Positions 11,830-22,810 of a DNA stretch of 64,000 nucleotides are shown here, one piece after another (positions within the stretch are counted from its first letter, which is position 1; the number at the start of each line of letters is the position of its first letter). Under the pieces are notes generated by a model. The model was not told the DNA's origin. It saw nothing but the letters and a program-made list of their open reading frames with translations, and ran no database searches. The translations under genes were made by a program, and so were the position numbers. The DNA comes from Hemicordylus capensis (lineage: Eukaryota > Chordata > Lepidosauria > Squamata > Cordylidae), in contig NC_069662.1 in assembly GCF_027244095.1 (NCBI RefSeq), forward strand, positions 15,092,501 through 15,156,500, written 5' to 3'.

Positions 11830-12290
11830 GGCCCTTTACAACAGCCGAAAGGGCCGGACGCCCCACCGCCCCCGCAATCTCAGGTCAGACACCACAGAGG
11901 AAGGAAATGGAGGCAGGGCAAAGAGGCAATCTTTCTTTTCCAGTTCCCGCTCTCTCCCTCTGACCCACTTTCCAATTTTCCAGACAAAGCTTTGACACAC
12001 AATCATGCACGCTCCCCGCCCCCCTTGAGAAGAGGAGGCCAGTGCCCATTTCCAACAGGATCGCCGGAATATGATCCTGCCGTCCCGGCAGCCGCTCGCC
12101 TCTGTCCGTCTCAGCTGAGCCCCCACCTATCCCCCCCCCCGGCTTGAATTATATGGGAAATGGAAAGAGCAAGGGGGAGAAGAAAGGGCTTTCCCGCGGG
12201 CAATCCTGAAAAATAAGGAGAGAGACAAAGAGGGACCAGCCCTGTGCCCCGCTGGCACTCCCTGCTGTAACCAAGCCCTTGAAAACAGAG
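11830..12290. promoter_or_regulatory. GC-rich candidate regulatory region upstream of PRF-A
   Basis: A GC-rich, non-palindromic and apparently single-copy stretch with several CpGs. At 11891-11904 it has ACCACA directly followed by GAGGAAGG, a RUNX site abutting an ETS site. It lies about 3.8 kb upstream of the PRF-A start codon. No transcript start is visible, and the assignment to PRF-A is inference. Confidence 0.3.
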
Positions 12291-12739
12291 CAATTGCTAT
12301 CAAGCTAACGGAGCTAAAGAAGTCTATAAATTTGGAGAGGCGTAATTTCTTTACCCTTTGCAGAGTTCAGCAGCCACTGCCAGCAAAGAATCCCCCAGGA
12401 TGGCAAGCATGAGGTGACAGCTTCAAGCCCTTCTCTTAGGAGACTGGAAACTGAAAGCAAAGGAAGAACAATAGTACAGTGCATGCCAGAAGAGGGAAGT
12501 CCCTGGCAAAACAGAGGGTGGTTCAGTAAATGTATCATGGAGAGATAAATGTTCTCATCGGTATCAATGGAAACCGTAATCAATGGAAATCTTTGATAAA
12601 TAGGAGACACCGGGGAGCCAGGTCAGGATGATGGGAGGGGTTGGATTATAGTAATTGGACCCCCCGCCCCCGACCACACACACAGCACATGAGGTCAGAC
12701 TGTTGGACTACCAAGCTTCAGCACTTCCAGTAGCAGCTA

Positions 12740-13045
12740 GTCCTAAGAGGTCTGTGGGGTGTCAAATTAGGCACAGCTGTTTGCCAGCAGCCTCTGGTTA
12801 CTGGCAACCTCTTTCTCCCACCCCAGCCCACCATTAATGAGAGCGACGCTGCCTGCAGGCTGACCATTCATCAGATAGAGCCTGTGCAGGCTGGATCAAT
12901 CATTGACCAGCCTGCACAGCTCTACCTGATGAGTGGCCAGCCTGCAGACAGTGCAACTCATGTTAACCATGGAGCAGGGTGGTGGGGGGAGAGGAGCAAA
13001 GGGGCAGCTGTGCCTCATTTGACACCCCTGTGGCTTGTTGAGATG
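12740..13045. mobile_element. Imperfect palindromic repeat, MITE-like
   Basis: GTCAAATTAGGCACAGCTG near 12759 is inverted as CAGCTGTGCCTCATTTGAC near 13006. A second inner palindrome spans about 12845-12957 (GGCTGACCATTCATCAG against CTGATGAGTGGCCAGCC). No target duplication was identified. Confidence 0.6.
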
Positions 13046-13457
13046 AGCTGCTAAAAACAGAATGACGCAAGAAACCTGCTAACTGGGCAGAGAAGCCCCC
13101 TTTAGAGCAGGGGCGTATCTAGGGTGGGGCAGGCAGGGCACGTGCCCTGGGCGCCACTCTAAGGGGGCGCCATTTTAAAAAAAAATGTTAATGGCCACTG
13201 AAAACAAAATGGCCACCGCGCATGCTCAAATGGCCTCAGTGAGGCCCTAGGCCATGCCAGGCCTCGTAGAAGCCATTTGAGCATGTGTTGTGGCTATTTT
13301 GTTTTTAGTGGCCATTAAAAATAAATAAATAAAAATGGCCACTGCACATGCTCAAGTGGTCCCTGCAAGTGGGGGGAGGGGGATCCTTTGCAGGACCCCC
13401 CCAACCGGCCTTTAGGAAGCCCCCCCAAAGAGGCTACAGGTAAATTTAACTTTTTAA

Positions 13458-13498
<41 letters not shown>

Positions 13499-13506
13499 TA
13501 TATACA

Positions 13507-14635
13507 CAGTGGTCCCTCGACTTACGAATTACTCGACAACCGAAATTTTCGACTTACAAACGGAAAAAAATGCTGCACTCTTACGAATTTTTCGATATCC
13601 GAACGGCACTGGGGAGGGGGGTCCCACTTAAAAAGGGGGGTCTTTACTCACCCCTTCCATGAAAGTAAGGCACTGTACTGTACTTTATTTCTTGTAGTAA
13701 TCGGGCGGCAGGGTGCCGCACGCTTCAATCTCCCTCGGCGCTTCTCGTAGCCATAATCGGGGCGGCAGGATCGCTCCCAGTCCCTGCCGCCCCCTTCAAG
13801 CTCAGTCCCCCTCGGCTGGCGGCCGCCCCCTGAAGCTCCCCAGAGGTCCCCCGCCGCCCCCTTCTTTCCGAATCTAACCCCATTTAAGAGGACGGCAGGA
13901 GAACTCCCTGCCGCCCCCTTCCCCCTTGCCGGCTGGGCTGCAACTGGCTTCTAGGAAGCCTTTTGCGTGCCTGCGCAAAAGGCTTCCTAGAAGCCAGTTG
14001 CAGCCCAGCCGGCAAGGCAAGCGGACGGCAGGGAGTTCTCCCGCCGCCCGCTCGCTAAAGTTCCTTAACTTTTCGGGAACTTTAGCGAGCGGGCGGTGGG
14101 AGAACTCCCTGCCGTCCGCTTGCCTTGCCGGCTGGGCTGCAACTGGCTTCTAGGAAGCCTTTTGCGCAGGCACGCAAAAGGCTTCCTAGAAGCCAGTTGC
14201 AGCCCAGCCGGCAAGGGGGAAGGGGGCGGCAGGGAGTTCTCCTGCCGTCCTCTTAAATGGGGTTAGATTCGGAAAGAAGGGGGCGGCGGGGGACCTCTGG
14301 GGAGCTTCAGGGGGCGGCCGCCAGCCGAGGGGGACTGAGCTTGAAGGGGGCGGCAGGGACTGGGAGCGATCCTGCCGCCCCGATTATGGCTACGAGAAGC
14401 GCCGAGGGAGATTGAAGCGTGCGGCACCCTGCCGCCCGATTACTACAAGGAATAAAGTACAGTACAGTGCCTTACTTTCATGGAAGGGGTGAGTAAAGAC
14501 CCCCCCTTTTCTCTCCGGAACGAATTAATCCGTTTCTAATGCATTCGTATGGGAAACCACTTTTCGACTTACGAACTTTTCGACCTACGAATATGCATTC
14601 GGAACGGATTAAGTTCGTAAGTCGAGGGACCACTG
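13507..14635. mobile_element. 1.13-kb near-perfect palindromic DNA element
   Basis: Terminal inverted repeats begin CAGTGGTCCCTCGACTTACG, resembling pogo/Tigger-like ends. Inside, 13635-14506 is a near-perfect inverted repeat centred at about 14070. Each arm contains its own smaller palindrome (GGCTTCTAGGAAGCC-type units), so one unit occurs four times in alternating orientation. The sequence is CpG-rich and encodes nothing credible. Confidence 0.85.
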
Positions 14636-15095
14636 TATATACTATAAGTCATTGTGTACACATATTTAGTTTGGCACTATGTACAGAGAATCAGGGCTTG
14701 TGAATACTGAGCTGAAGCTTATGAGCTAGGATTGTATTCATTTGCTCTTACTTTGCTTCATGTGATAAGTGAGTTAAATGTGATGTCTTAATAATATGGC
14801 TATTAATGATGAGTTTGTCTTTGAATCAGTGTGAAATCCTTTGTATTAAGGCCCACTGAGAGTTTCTTGCTCTCTTTCTCTCATTTTAACTGTCTTTCTG
14901 AAATACTAGAATATATTCCAAGCAGTGACACAGTTTACTCTGCATATCCTTTAATTATTTTCAGAGTATCTGGGAAAAGTCAAATTCTCCATTTATTTTT
15001 AAAACTTATGTAAAGTGATGTTACAATGCATAGTAGAGAATTAGACAGGCACTTCTGTTTAGTTTTCCAAGTACACCTCCACATAGTATTTGGGT

Positions 15096-15231
15096 CAGGG
15101 ATTCTCAAACTTGGGTTCTCAGGTGTTATTGGACTTCAGCTCCCATAATCCCCAGCCTCAGTGGCCTTTGCTTGAGGATTATGGGATTTGAAGTCCAATA
15201 ACACCTGAGGACCCAAGTTTGAGAATCACTG
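15096..15231. mobile_element. hAT MITE, TTCTCAAACTTGGG family
   Basis: Inverted arms run from CAGGGATTCTCAAACTTGGG to its inverse near 15212-15231. The exact 8-bp target duplication ATTTGGGT is at 15088-15095 and 15232-15239. It is nested within the hAT element 13108-15466. Confidence 0.9.
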
Positions 15232-15466
15232 ATTTGGGTATTTCATGAGCCCCAACATACTGAAATTTGTAGTTTTCCAGCATTTTTTCATCTGGCTACA
15301 TCCACTGCTAAATAGTTTTTGAAATATTAAAAGATTAATGAGCTTGACTTGTATTTTTCAGCTGATATTATGGTAAAGTTATCTGAAAGATGGGGGTCAG
15401 ATGTTTGGACAGGGGGTGCAATTTCCGTGTTTGCCCTAGGTGCTATTTTCTCTAGATACGCCTCTG

Positions 15467-15658
15467 CTTTAGAGTGGTGGTCCTCTTACGTTTAAGCAGA
15501 GGGAGAGCAAGTGCCTTGTTCAATCCCAGAACAGCTTCCCACCAGTGGCTGTTGGTGAGAGCCCCTTTGGGACAAGGAGCCATTTCCTTCCTTTTGCTTT
15601 GTAAACTGCTTTGAAAACTTTTTGTTGAAAAGAGATATATAAATAACAATAAGCAATC
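15467..15658 (+). repeat. Interspersed repeat, family R (LINE 3'-tail-like)
   Basis: Same family as 18117, 24468, 25719, 40447 and 61080. All share a TAGCAGGGGGAGAGCAACTG-like start, a GAGCCCTTTGGGGACAGGGA core and a GTAAACCGCCCTGAG-like end before an A/T-rich tail. The upstream part of this copy ends at 13107, before the inserted hAT element. Confidence 0.65.
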
Positions 15659-15677
15659 AGGCATGGAAAATTTTCAC

Positions 15678-15683
15678 TTTATT
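15678..15683 (-). other. PRF-B poly-A signal AATAAA
   Basis: AATAAA on the minus strand, 450 bp past the PRF-B stop codon. The flanking sequence (TGGTACAGAATG) is shared with the equivalent PRF-C signal at 29303-29308, which supports both as real 3' ends. Confidence 0.65.
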
Positions 15684-15926
15684 TGCATGGTTTATACAAG
15701 CATTTGTGGTACAGAATGCGATTGGACTAGCTGAAAAAAAATATTTTTTTTGGTTGTTGTTGTTCCAAGTTTAATTGGTGATTTCCATCGTTTGGTGAAA
15801 AACATCAAAGAGATATGTGATACCTTAAAGGCTTACACATTTGTGGTGTCAGACGCCTCTCTAATTGGTGACTGGCTGTGGACCTAGTACATTAAACCAT
15901 AGCTCTTGGGAAGCTGTGCTTTAGAG

Positions 15927-16060
15927 CAGGGGTTCTCAACATTGGCTCCCCAGATGTTGCTGGACTACAATGCCCATTATCCTCATTCACAATGACCATT
16001 GTGTCTGGTGATGATGGATGTTGTAGTCCAACATCTTGGGACCCAAGACTCGCAACCCTG
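15927..16060. mobile_element. hAT MITE in the PRF-B 3'UTR
   Basis: CAGGGGTTCTCAACATTGG at the left is inverted at the right as CAACCCTG. The flanks CTTTAGAG and CTTTCAAG resemble a decayed 8-bp target duplication. It is absent from the matching position of PRF-C, so it entered after the B/C duplication or was lost in C. Confidence 0.75.
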
Positions 16061-16132
16061 CTTTCAAGGCAAACATCACCTGCAGGAAAGACTGAGAGCC
16101 TCTGTACTTGAAAAAATCCATTGGGTCCTGTA

Positions 16133-19100
16133 TCAGGGGGTCTTTTGCTTCATAGCACCTGCTGTGCCCTTACGTTGCAACTGGGCACCGGCATATCTTG
16201 GCTGCTGAGGGATATAATCCTGGCAGTAAGGGCCACCCAGATAGGAACCACACACCAGGTGATACTGGAAATCCAGGCGCCCATGGTCCAAATAACAGAT
16301 CTGATTTTGTAGATTCCCAGATTGCAAGGTGTAGTCACAGCTCCCTAGAAGGTCGTCATCATATTTGTTATCCTCATCCCAGACTTGCACTCTGAGCTTG
16401 CTGGTCTCTCCCATGATCTGGATGTTCCCCAAATCAAAGTGGGCATTCCATACTGGGTTGTTATTGTTCCACACCGTTTCTGCACGCATCTCCTTGCTTT
16501 GGAAGAACAGCTTGATGTACGCATCGGTACTAGTAGTGTGGTCCCCCCACAAACCATGGGCACGTTGAATCGTCACCGTCAGCTTGGCCATGCCTCGCTG
16601 TCGTGAGCAACACATGGAGTTGGTGGTGCCATCACTCGGACACACACAGGAACAGGGGTCCCGGGCACTGCGTTGGGTCCCTGGTGGGCAAGGCTGGGTG
16701 CAGTTCCTCCACATGGCTTTTTCTCTCACATACTCGCTCACCGCCTGCCGCAAGCCCTCTCTCCTGGGGTCCTCTTTGGCCACCAAGGTGTGGATGGGCT
16801 CTAAGGAGTAAGAGACCAGGCCAGGCATGGACTTGAGTCCTTCCACCCACTCCTTGAAGCCTTCCGTGCCCTGGTCATCAGAAAAGAGCAGGTCTATTTG
16901 GCTGTTCCCACCTACAACCTCTGTGTGCCGCTCCCTGTACATTTGGTGGAAGCTCCCTTTGAATCCTTCTTTTTGTTTCTGTTCTTCACACTTCTGGTAA
17001 GTTGCATCAAACTTCCCTTTGCCAGAACCGATGCTGACAGCAGCCTCCATGCTCAGGCAATCTTTGACTTCATCAGCACTCACCCCATCCAACACTGTTT
17101 CACACACCCGTACGGCCGTCACATCCTTCACACGTCCCCCCAGGTGAAGCTGTGTGATAAAGTGAGTCCCATAGGTTCCAATCAGCTGGTGGTATTCCAG
17201 CTGTGATTTGTGGTGGTACTTTGGGGGCAGAACCCTGACAGCATTTTTGAAATGTTGGGTGAGCGGCCGATAATGGCCTGTACGGAACCTGCAAACGGAA
17301 TAGGAAAGCTATTTAGAAAACTGGATCCAAAAGCCTCCCACATAATAAAAGAGGCAGTAGACATAGGTCAAATAAACTTTTCAGATCACATTCCAGTTGT
17401 GGTATGTAGGGAAAGTCGAAGCTGCCTTGCATTGAATCAGACCCTTAGTCCAGCTAGCTCAGTATCCAGGCCTGCTCAGCTTCGGCCCTCTTGCAGATGT
17501 TGGCCTACAACTCCCATAATCCCTGGCTATTGGCTACTATGGCTGGGAATTATGGGAGTTGTAGTCCAAAAATAGCTAAGTTGAGCAGGCCACGCTCCTA
17601 GTCCTACCTGGAGATGCCAGGGAGTGAACCGAGGGCTTTTTGCATGCAAGCAGATGCTCTACCTACAGCCCCATCTCCTAAGGGGAATGCCTTACAGCAA
17701 ACAATGCCCACATGTAGTTGCACATCCAAATGCAAGCCAGGGCAATCCCTGCTCAGCAAAGGGGACAATTCAGGCTCACTGCTCAATGCCAGCTCTCCTT
17801 CCCTAAAGGCTCTGTTTACACAAAGTCAAATTCTCCTAATTTGAACCTGTGTGGGGAGACCCCAATGGATTTCTCATCCATCGCTTAACCACTTGGCCAT
17901 GACTACAAGTTAATGGTATTAGAAGAACATAAAAACAATCCTGCTGGATCAGGCCTAAAGCCCATAACTTTGACTACTACTAGTACTACTACTACTAGGA
18001 GTAGTACTACTAGTAGTCCTTCAGTTACAAGCAAGCAAGACATTCTCAACCAGATACTTAACCCCATTTTTTTAAAAAAAGCAGACAGTCACAATCCACT
18101 GCCCACCCTCCAACCCCTGCTAACTTGGCAGAGTTACCTTTTATTTAGCAGGGGGAGGGTAACTGGCCCTATCCACCCCCAGGACAGTACCTCCAGTGAC
18201 TGTTACTGGTGTCTTATCTTGTGTTTCTTTTTAGATTGTGAGCCCTTTGGGGACAGGGATCCATCCTATGTATTTATTATTTCTCTGTGTAAACCGCCCT
18301 GAGCCATTTTTGGAAGGGCAGTATAGAAATCAATCAAACAAACAAACAAACAAACAAACAAACAAACAAACTCACAGGAGTCCATTGATCTTAATTCCAA
18401 TGAAAATCACAATCCAAACTAGTTACAAGCAAAAATACAGAAAGCCATGAAAGGGTTATTGGGGAACTCTGATCACTGAAGGCAGTGAGCACAGAAAGCT
18501 GGGAAGGAAATAAAAGGGTCTGTCCTGAGTTTTCCCTCAATCCTGTTTTGGAGGTGACCAAAGCATTACAATTCTGTTAGGAGTATAATTATTGCTTTGC
18601 CAAACTAGGTCCATCTAGTCTAGATTCTGGCTTCAAACGTGGCCAGCTTGACACCTCTGAGAGAAGCTCATGAGCAGAGTACAACTGAGATGGCCATCCT
18701 TTGCGTCCCCGACATCTGGTAGTCAGAACACTCCCTCTGAATAGGGAGGTTCCATTCTGAGCTAGTTTGGCTAACAAACATTTACATTTAGATCTTCCGT
18801 GAGTTTGTCTAGTCCTCCTAAGGATTTATAAGCTAGTGGCCATCACTACATCCTGAGGCATTGAATTCCAAAATGTAGCTGTATTGCATGAAGAGAGAAT
18901 TTCCTTTGGTCTGTGCTGAATGTTTGAGCAATCAGTCTCATTAAATGGCCCTAAATTGTATTGTTTTGAGAGAGAGGAATTTCTCTTTTACTCTAGTCTG
19001 ATCCAGCAGATTATCTTAAATTGTCTCTCATTCGTCACCCCTTTTCTCCACACTGTTCATAATTTTACAGGCCTCCAACACGTACTTCCTTTGATTATTG

Positions 19101-19506
19101 TGAGTGTGTGTGTGTGTCTCTCTCTCTCACTCTCTCTCTCTCTCTTACACACACACACACATCCCCCCCCACGCAAGCACACACATTTTAATTCATAGGG
19201 AGGATGCACCATCCTTCTGGTCATTTTACTTTTCTGTAACTAGTACATTTGGGCTCAAGTCTGCAACTTGCAGCTCAAAAGGTGGCAACACAGCTGGATT
19301 TTTTTTTTTTTTAAGTTTGGCAGAGGTGTGGTGGGTGGGCAATCAGGAGGGGGTTGGAGATCTGGATTCAAGTGCTGCCTCTGCCATCACCTTGTGTGAT
19401 TTTGGACAAACCACTCTGTCCCAAGGTTCTCTCTCTCGAAAATGGAAGCAGCAGAAATCTACCTCATAAGGGCTATTGTGAAGGCAAACATCGTAAATAT
19501 GTTAAT

Positions 19507-19550
<44 letters not shown>

Positions 19551-22539
19551 TAATCACACAAATATTTGTAGCGTTTTCCCAGAGTATTCAAAGTGTTTCA
19601 CATAGATAATTTCAGCAACCCGTACACCAACCCTGCAAGGTAGCCCAGTAACATAACCCATATGTTACAAATAGGATATGTGTGTGTTGAGAGACTGTGG
19701 CATATCTAAGGCCATCTAATTAGATCATGGTTGAGGGAAGATTTGAACTACGTATGGATTTACTGGCCCATATCTCATGCTCTTTAAAGACTGTCTTATA
19801 CCAGTGGTTTTTTAAAAAAAGATATTATATAAATGACAGACATTAGTATAGCTTCTAAATATTTCATGTTATTCTAATGCTTATTTACCAAGCCAGTCCA
19901 GCCATGGTCAGGGTGAGGCCCAAGGAAAAAACTGATTTGCCCCACTTAAGATCTCCTTTAAAAAACAGAGCTTTTAATTTGTGCCACTGTGTTGTATTCT
20001 ATCGAGCAATCTTTTATGTTTTGTTAACTGGAACTCTGTCCCAGTGGGGATCCTTTAGAGACTGTGGGGGGTGAAGTCAGGAAAAAAAGGGGAGGGGATG
20101 GAGAAGGAGAAAAATAGAGTAAAGCTCAGTTAAACAAACCTAAGATTGCTTTGTGTTTACGAGGGAAGCAGCTAAACACACAGCAACTTCTATGTAAAGA
20201 ATCACACAGACTGTTTTTGGAACAGGAAATGCTACTAGCCAAAAAAGATTAAAATGTGTGGGGGCTCAGCCCACCACCTCTTCACGGCCTTCACTGCTAC
20301 CCCTGCAAGCCCCCATCTCTGGGTGGACTTTTAAAAGATCATGATCCATGTTTCAGTGATCCTGAAAAACTCTTTTCGTTCCTAGTACTGTCAGAATGCT
20401 TAAAGTGGGTGGGAGGGAACTGGAAGAACATCTTATTTATTTAAGGAACATGCCCATTATAAGTAAAGTAAGTAACCTATTTAGGTAGCTAGCATCCAGT
20501 GGCACACTTAGGTAATTTTGGAGCCAGGACCTGAAGGGCTTCGAAGCCCTCCCCCGCCTTGAGGGGGGGTCGGGAGCAAGTTAAAACTAAAAAAAAAAAA
20601 CCTTTTTAAAACTGCCGCTGAGAGGCGGGGATGGTAGCAGAGACAGGGGGCGGCCAGAGGGGTGCGGACCGAGGTGGCGGAGGGAGCTGCTTCCCTGAGC
20701 CCACCAGCTGCCCAAATGACCTCTCTGCGCACGTGTGCCTGTCTCCCCCACCTCGGCCCATACTCCTCTGGCCGCCCCCTGTCTCCGCTACCATCCCCTC
20801 CCCCCAGTGGCAGTTGAAAAAAAGTTTTTTTAAAAAATTAACTTGCCCCCAATCCCCCTCCTGCAGGCAGCAGCGGGGCAGGGGTGGGGCAGTGGCGAGA
20901 CTCTGGGGAGGCCCCCCCCGAACATTTGGAGCCCCCCTCCCGGTGACAGGAGGCCACAGACCAGATCCCCAAGGTCCGTGGCAAAGTGCGCTTCTACTAG
21001 CAACCCTTCTCCAGGGGTTCTCAAACTTGGGTCCCTCGATGTTGGCCTTTGGCTGGGGATCATGGGAGCTGTAGTCCAACAACATCTGGGGACCCAAGTT
21101 TGATCATCCCTGCTGCAAACCAATGAGAGAGCTAGAACTGGAACTGGGATTTGAAAAGAGCCCGCCTTCCCAGGAGAGGACCGAACATTCTGAGGCAGTT
21201 GAGTGGCAGAGGACAAAAAGAAGAGACGATTAAATTGTCATAACAGTCTGGAATTAAGGAATTAAGTAGAAGTGGTTATTGGCACATGGTACAATTAATT
21301 CGTAATGCAGTGTTCACTCTGTTTTGTGGTAATTATTCATAAGGGTTTTGTTGTGTGCTTTTAAGAAGAACCGATTCTGCCTCTTCTAGGTCTAGTTTTA
21401 TAATTGCTACCCAAATGTCCACCCAGGTTAGCTGATGAGGCAGAGAGAAAATTAAAACCCCTGGCAGCTTACACCTGCCCAAAAGGGTCATCTGCTAAGA
21501 CTCTCCTAGAAAGAAAGAAAACCCCAAACCTTCGGAAGTTCTTCTACATAAGTGTTCTTATTCAACCGATCTTCTTCCATGTGCACATTTCCAGAATGAA
21601 CAATTCTTATATGCTGAACCACACAGACATTTGAGGTTGGTGACAGAGCTCTAGAAGCTTCTGTTGGTTATGAGGAGACCTCTGGTTTTCCATTCGTTTC
21701 TCTCAAGCCACTCCTGGAACTGTGGCAGCGCCACCTATCAAGGAAAGCCAGCTACAGATATGCAGGCTTTTCGCTCCACCACCCTGTATTTTGAGCCCTT
21801 TAGTGACTAAACATATTTACTTCATATCTCATTTTATTTGTTATGTAAACCATTTTAAATTTTTTGTTGAAAAGTAGTATATAAATATTTACCAATCATC
21901 ATCATCGTCATCATCACCATCATCATCATCATCATCATCACCACCACCATCATCATCATCATCTTTTCCCACTCCCCATCCCTTCCCTCACCTGTAGTAT
22001 GAACAGGAGACCTCATGGCTAGTGAAAGTATACTTGTCCTGTGAACTCTTGTCAGCACTGAAGTCGGCCATTTTGGAGTGTGACCCCGCCAAAGCCACTT
22101 GGACGTTCACCTGGGGCTTCACCTGCACATCCAGCCCCACCTTCCAGTCATTTTTGACTTCGGATCCTGCTGCCTGAACCACAGACATGCCTGACTCCTG
22201 TAATGAGGTGCGCAACTTCCGCCGGCACGAAACTTTGGCCTCCCAGTCAGCGGCGGCCAAGGGAAGCCTCTGCAGTGGCTTCCCTTCCAGTAATGGATTC
22301 TGGCACAAGGTGCAGGTCCCATCCGGTTTTTGCCACTGACTCATATCCAGCACCTTGGCCCCTTTCTTCTCCAGCGTGGTGATGTCAATGCCCTCACCAG
22401 CCAAGTGGTGACCCGGCACAAAGTCCCCATTCTCCTCACATTCGTCATCTGTGCCCGACCGGCATTGTGGAGAGACAGCGGTGAGAAGGAGAAATAAAAG
22501 AAATATGCCGGCAACAGAGGTAGGGCTCACTTGGAGCAT
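16133..22539 (-). CDS. PRF1-like: Perforin-1-like protein, copy B
   Basis: Coding exons are 21992-22539 (548 bp) and 16133-17288 (1156 bp); donor AG|GTGAGG, acceptor TTTGCAG|G, phase 2. The product is 567 aa. Seen: signal peptide (about 1-22), MACPF domain with YGTHF at 222-226 and the conserved DPRRE block near 356, EGF-like cysteines from about 379 to 410, and a C2 domain with D432, D438, D487 and D489. Role by family: secreted Ca2+-dependent pore former of cytotoxic T and NK cells. The ATG sits in GCCATGC context two bases after a possible acceptor (TTGGACCAG), so the 5'UTR is probably spliced to the non-coding exon at 25422. The 4.7-kb coding intron is packed with repeats. Odd: residue 433 is His where C has Tyr, and part of exon 2 is nearly identical to copy C. 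Confidence 0.95.
17402..17690 (-). mobile_element. Family-T tRNA SINE split by MITE, in PRF-B intron
   Basis: Minus-strand SINE with a recognisable 3' module (GCTAGCTGGACTAAGGGTC) and tRNA-like head near 17640-17690. It is interrupted by a CAGGCCTGCTC-family MITE (17467-17592), at nearly the same place as the insertion at 9378. Confidence 0.7.
17467..17592. mobile_element. hAT MITE, CAGGCCTGCTC family
   Basis: Ends CAGGCCTGCTCAGC and TTGAGCAGGCC in inverted orientation, with arms ACAACTCCCATAATCCC and ATTATGGGAGTTGTAGTCC. The right flank is decayed, so no target duplication can be scored. Confidence 0.8.
18117..18336 (+). repeat. Family R repeat with (AAAC)n tail
   Basis: It contains TAGCAGGGGGAGGGTAACTG, GAGCCCTTTGGGGACAGGGA and GTAAACCGCCCTGAGCC. 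An (AAAC)n run at about 18338-18371 follows as its tail. It lies within the PRF-B intron. Confidence 0.7.
18590..19090 (+). repeat. Unclassified repeat family U, longer copy
   Basis: Segments such as GGTCCATCTAGTCTAGATTC and a distal CACCCCTTTTCTCCACACTG recur, in pieces or inverted, at 31035-31200 and 46020-46440. No coding capacity is recognised. Confidence 0.45.
19096..19165. repeat. Compound (TG)n(TC)n(CA)n microsatellite
   Basis: Three adjacent dinucleotide tracts in the PRF-B intron. Confidence 0.9.
19508..19547. repeat. (AAT)n microsatellite
   Basis: About twelve AAT units in the PRF-B intron. Confidence 0.95.
20497..20990. mobile_element. hAT-like GC-rich palindromic element
   Basis: The left end, CAGTGGCACACTTAGGTAAT, resembles the CAGTGGC/CAGGGGC hAT ends seen elsewhere. 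Arms GGGATGGTAGCAGAGACAGG near 20628 and CCCTGTCTCCGCTACCATCC near 20778 form a 190-bp palindrome. The right end and target duplication were not found, so the end is approximate. Confidence 0.5.
21012..21114. mobile_element. hAT-type MITE, TTCTCAAACTTGGG family
   Basis: CAGGGGTTCTCAAACTTGGG at the left and GGACCCAAGTTTGATCATCC at the right flank a short spacer with GGAGCTGTAGTCCAAC. Confidence 0.75.
21896..21963. repeat. (TCA)n microsatellite near PRF-B exon 1 donor
   Basis: About twenty TCA/CCA units beginning roughly 30 bp inside the intron from the exon 1 donor. Confidence 0.95.
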
Positions 22540-22703
22540 GGCTGGTCCAAGAGGAAAACACTCTAAGAAGAGAAAGGGATGGTTTACTTGCTAACCTTGG
22601 GATGAATCTCATGGTATCCCAAAAGTGGAGCCTCATGATTCTGTTGAAGCATGTACATAAGTAGTTTAGGAAAGTGCTTCTTCACACATCACAGAATTAT
22701 TTT

Positions 22704-22810
22704 ATGGCAGAGGTTCTTAAATTTGGGTCCCCCAGTGTTGTTCGGCCATTGTGGCTGGGGATGGTGGGAGTTGTAGTCCAACATCTGGAGAGCCATATCT
22801 GAGAAGCCCT
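22704..22810. mobile_element. hAT-type MITE fragment upstream of PRF-B coding exon 1
   Basis: GAGGTTCTTAAATTTGGGTC at the left and TCTGGAGAGCCATATCTGAG at the right, with GGTGGGAGTTGTAGTCCAAC in one arm. The other arm is shortened. Confidence 0.6.

Larger units (their letters stand above)
13108..15466. mobile_element. Non-autonomous hAT element carrying two other elements
   Basis: Ends are CAGGGGCGTATCTAG and, inverted, CAGAGGCGTATCTAG. An exact 8-bp target duplication, CTTTAGAG, lies at 13100-13107 and 15467-15474. No transposase is visible. It is 2359 bp long because a 1.13-kb palindrome (13507-14635) and a small hAT MITE (15096-15231) are inserted in it. It landed in the interspersed repeat continued at 15467-15658. 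It lies just beyond the 3' end of PRF-B. Confidence 0.9.

Noticed and set aside
20606-21097. 163-codon frame on the minus strand and a 147-codon one opposite it
   Set aside because: Both cross the palindromic hAT-like element and a MITE. Open frames on both strands follow from the GC-rich inverted arms.
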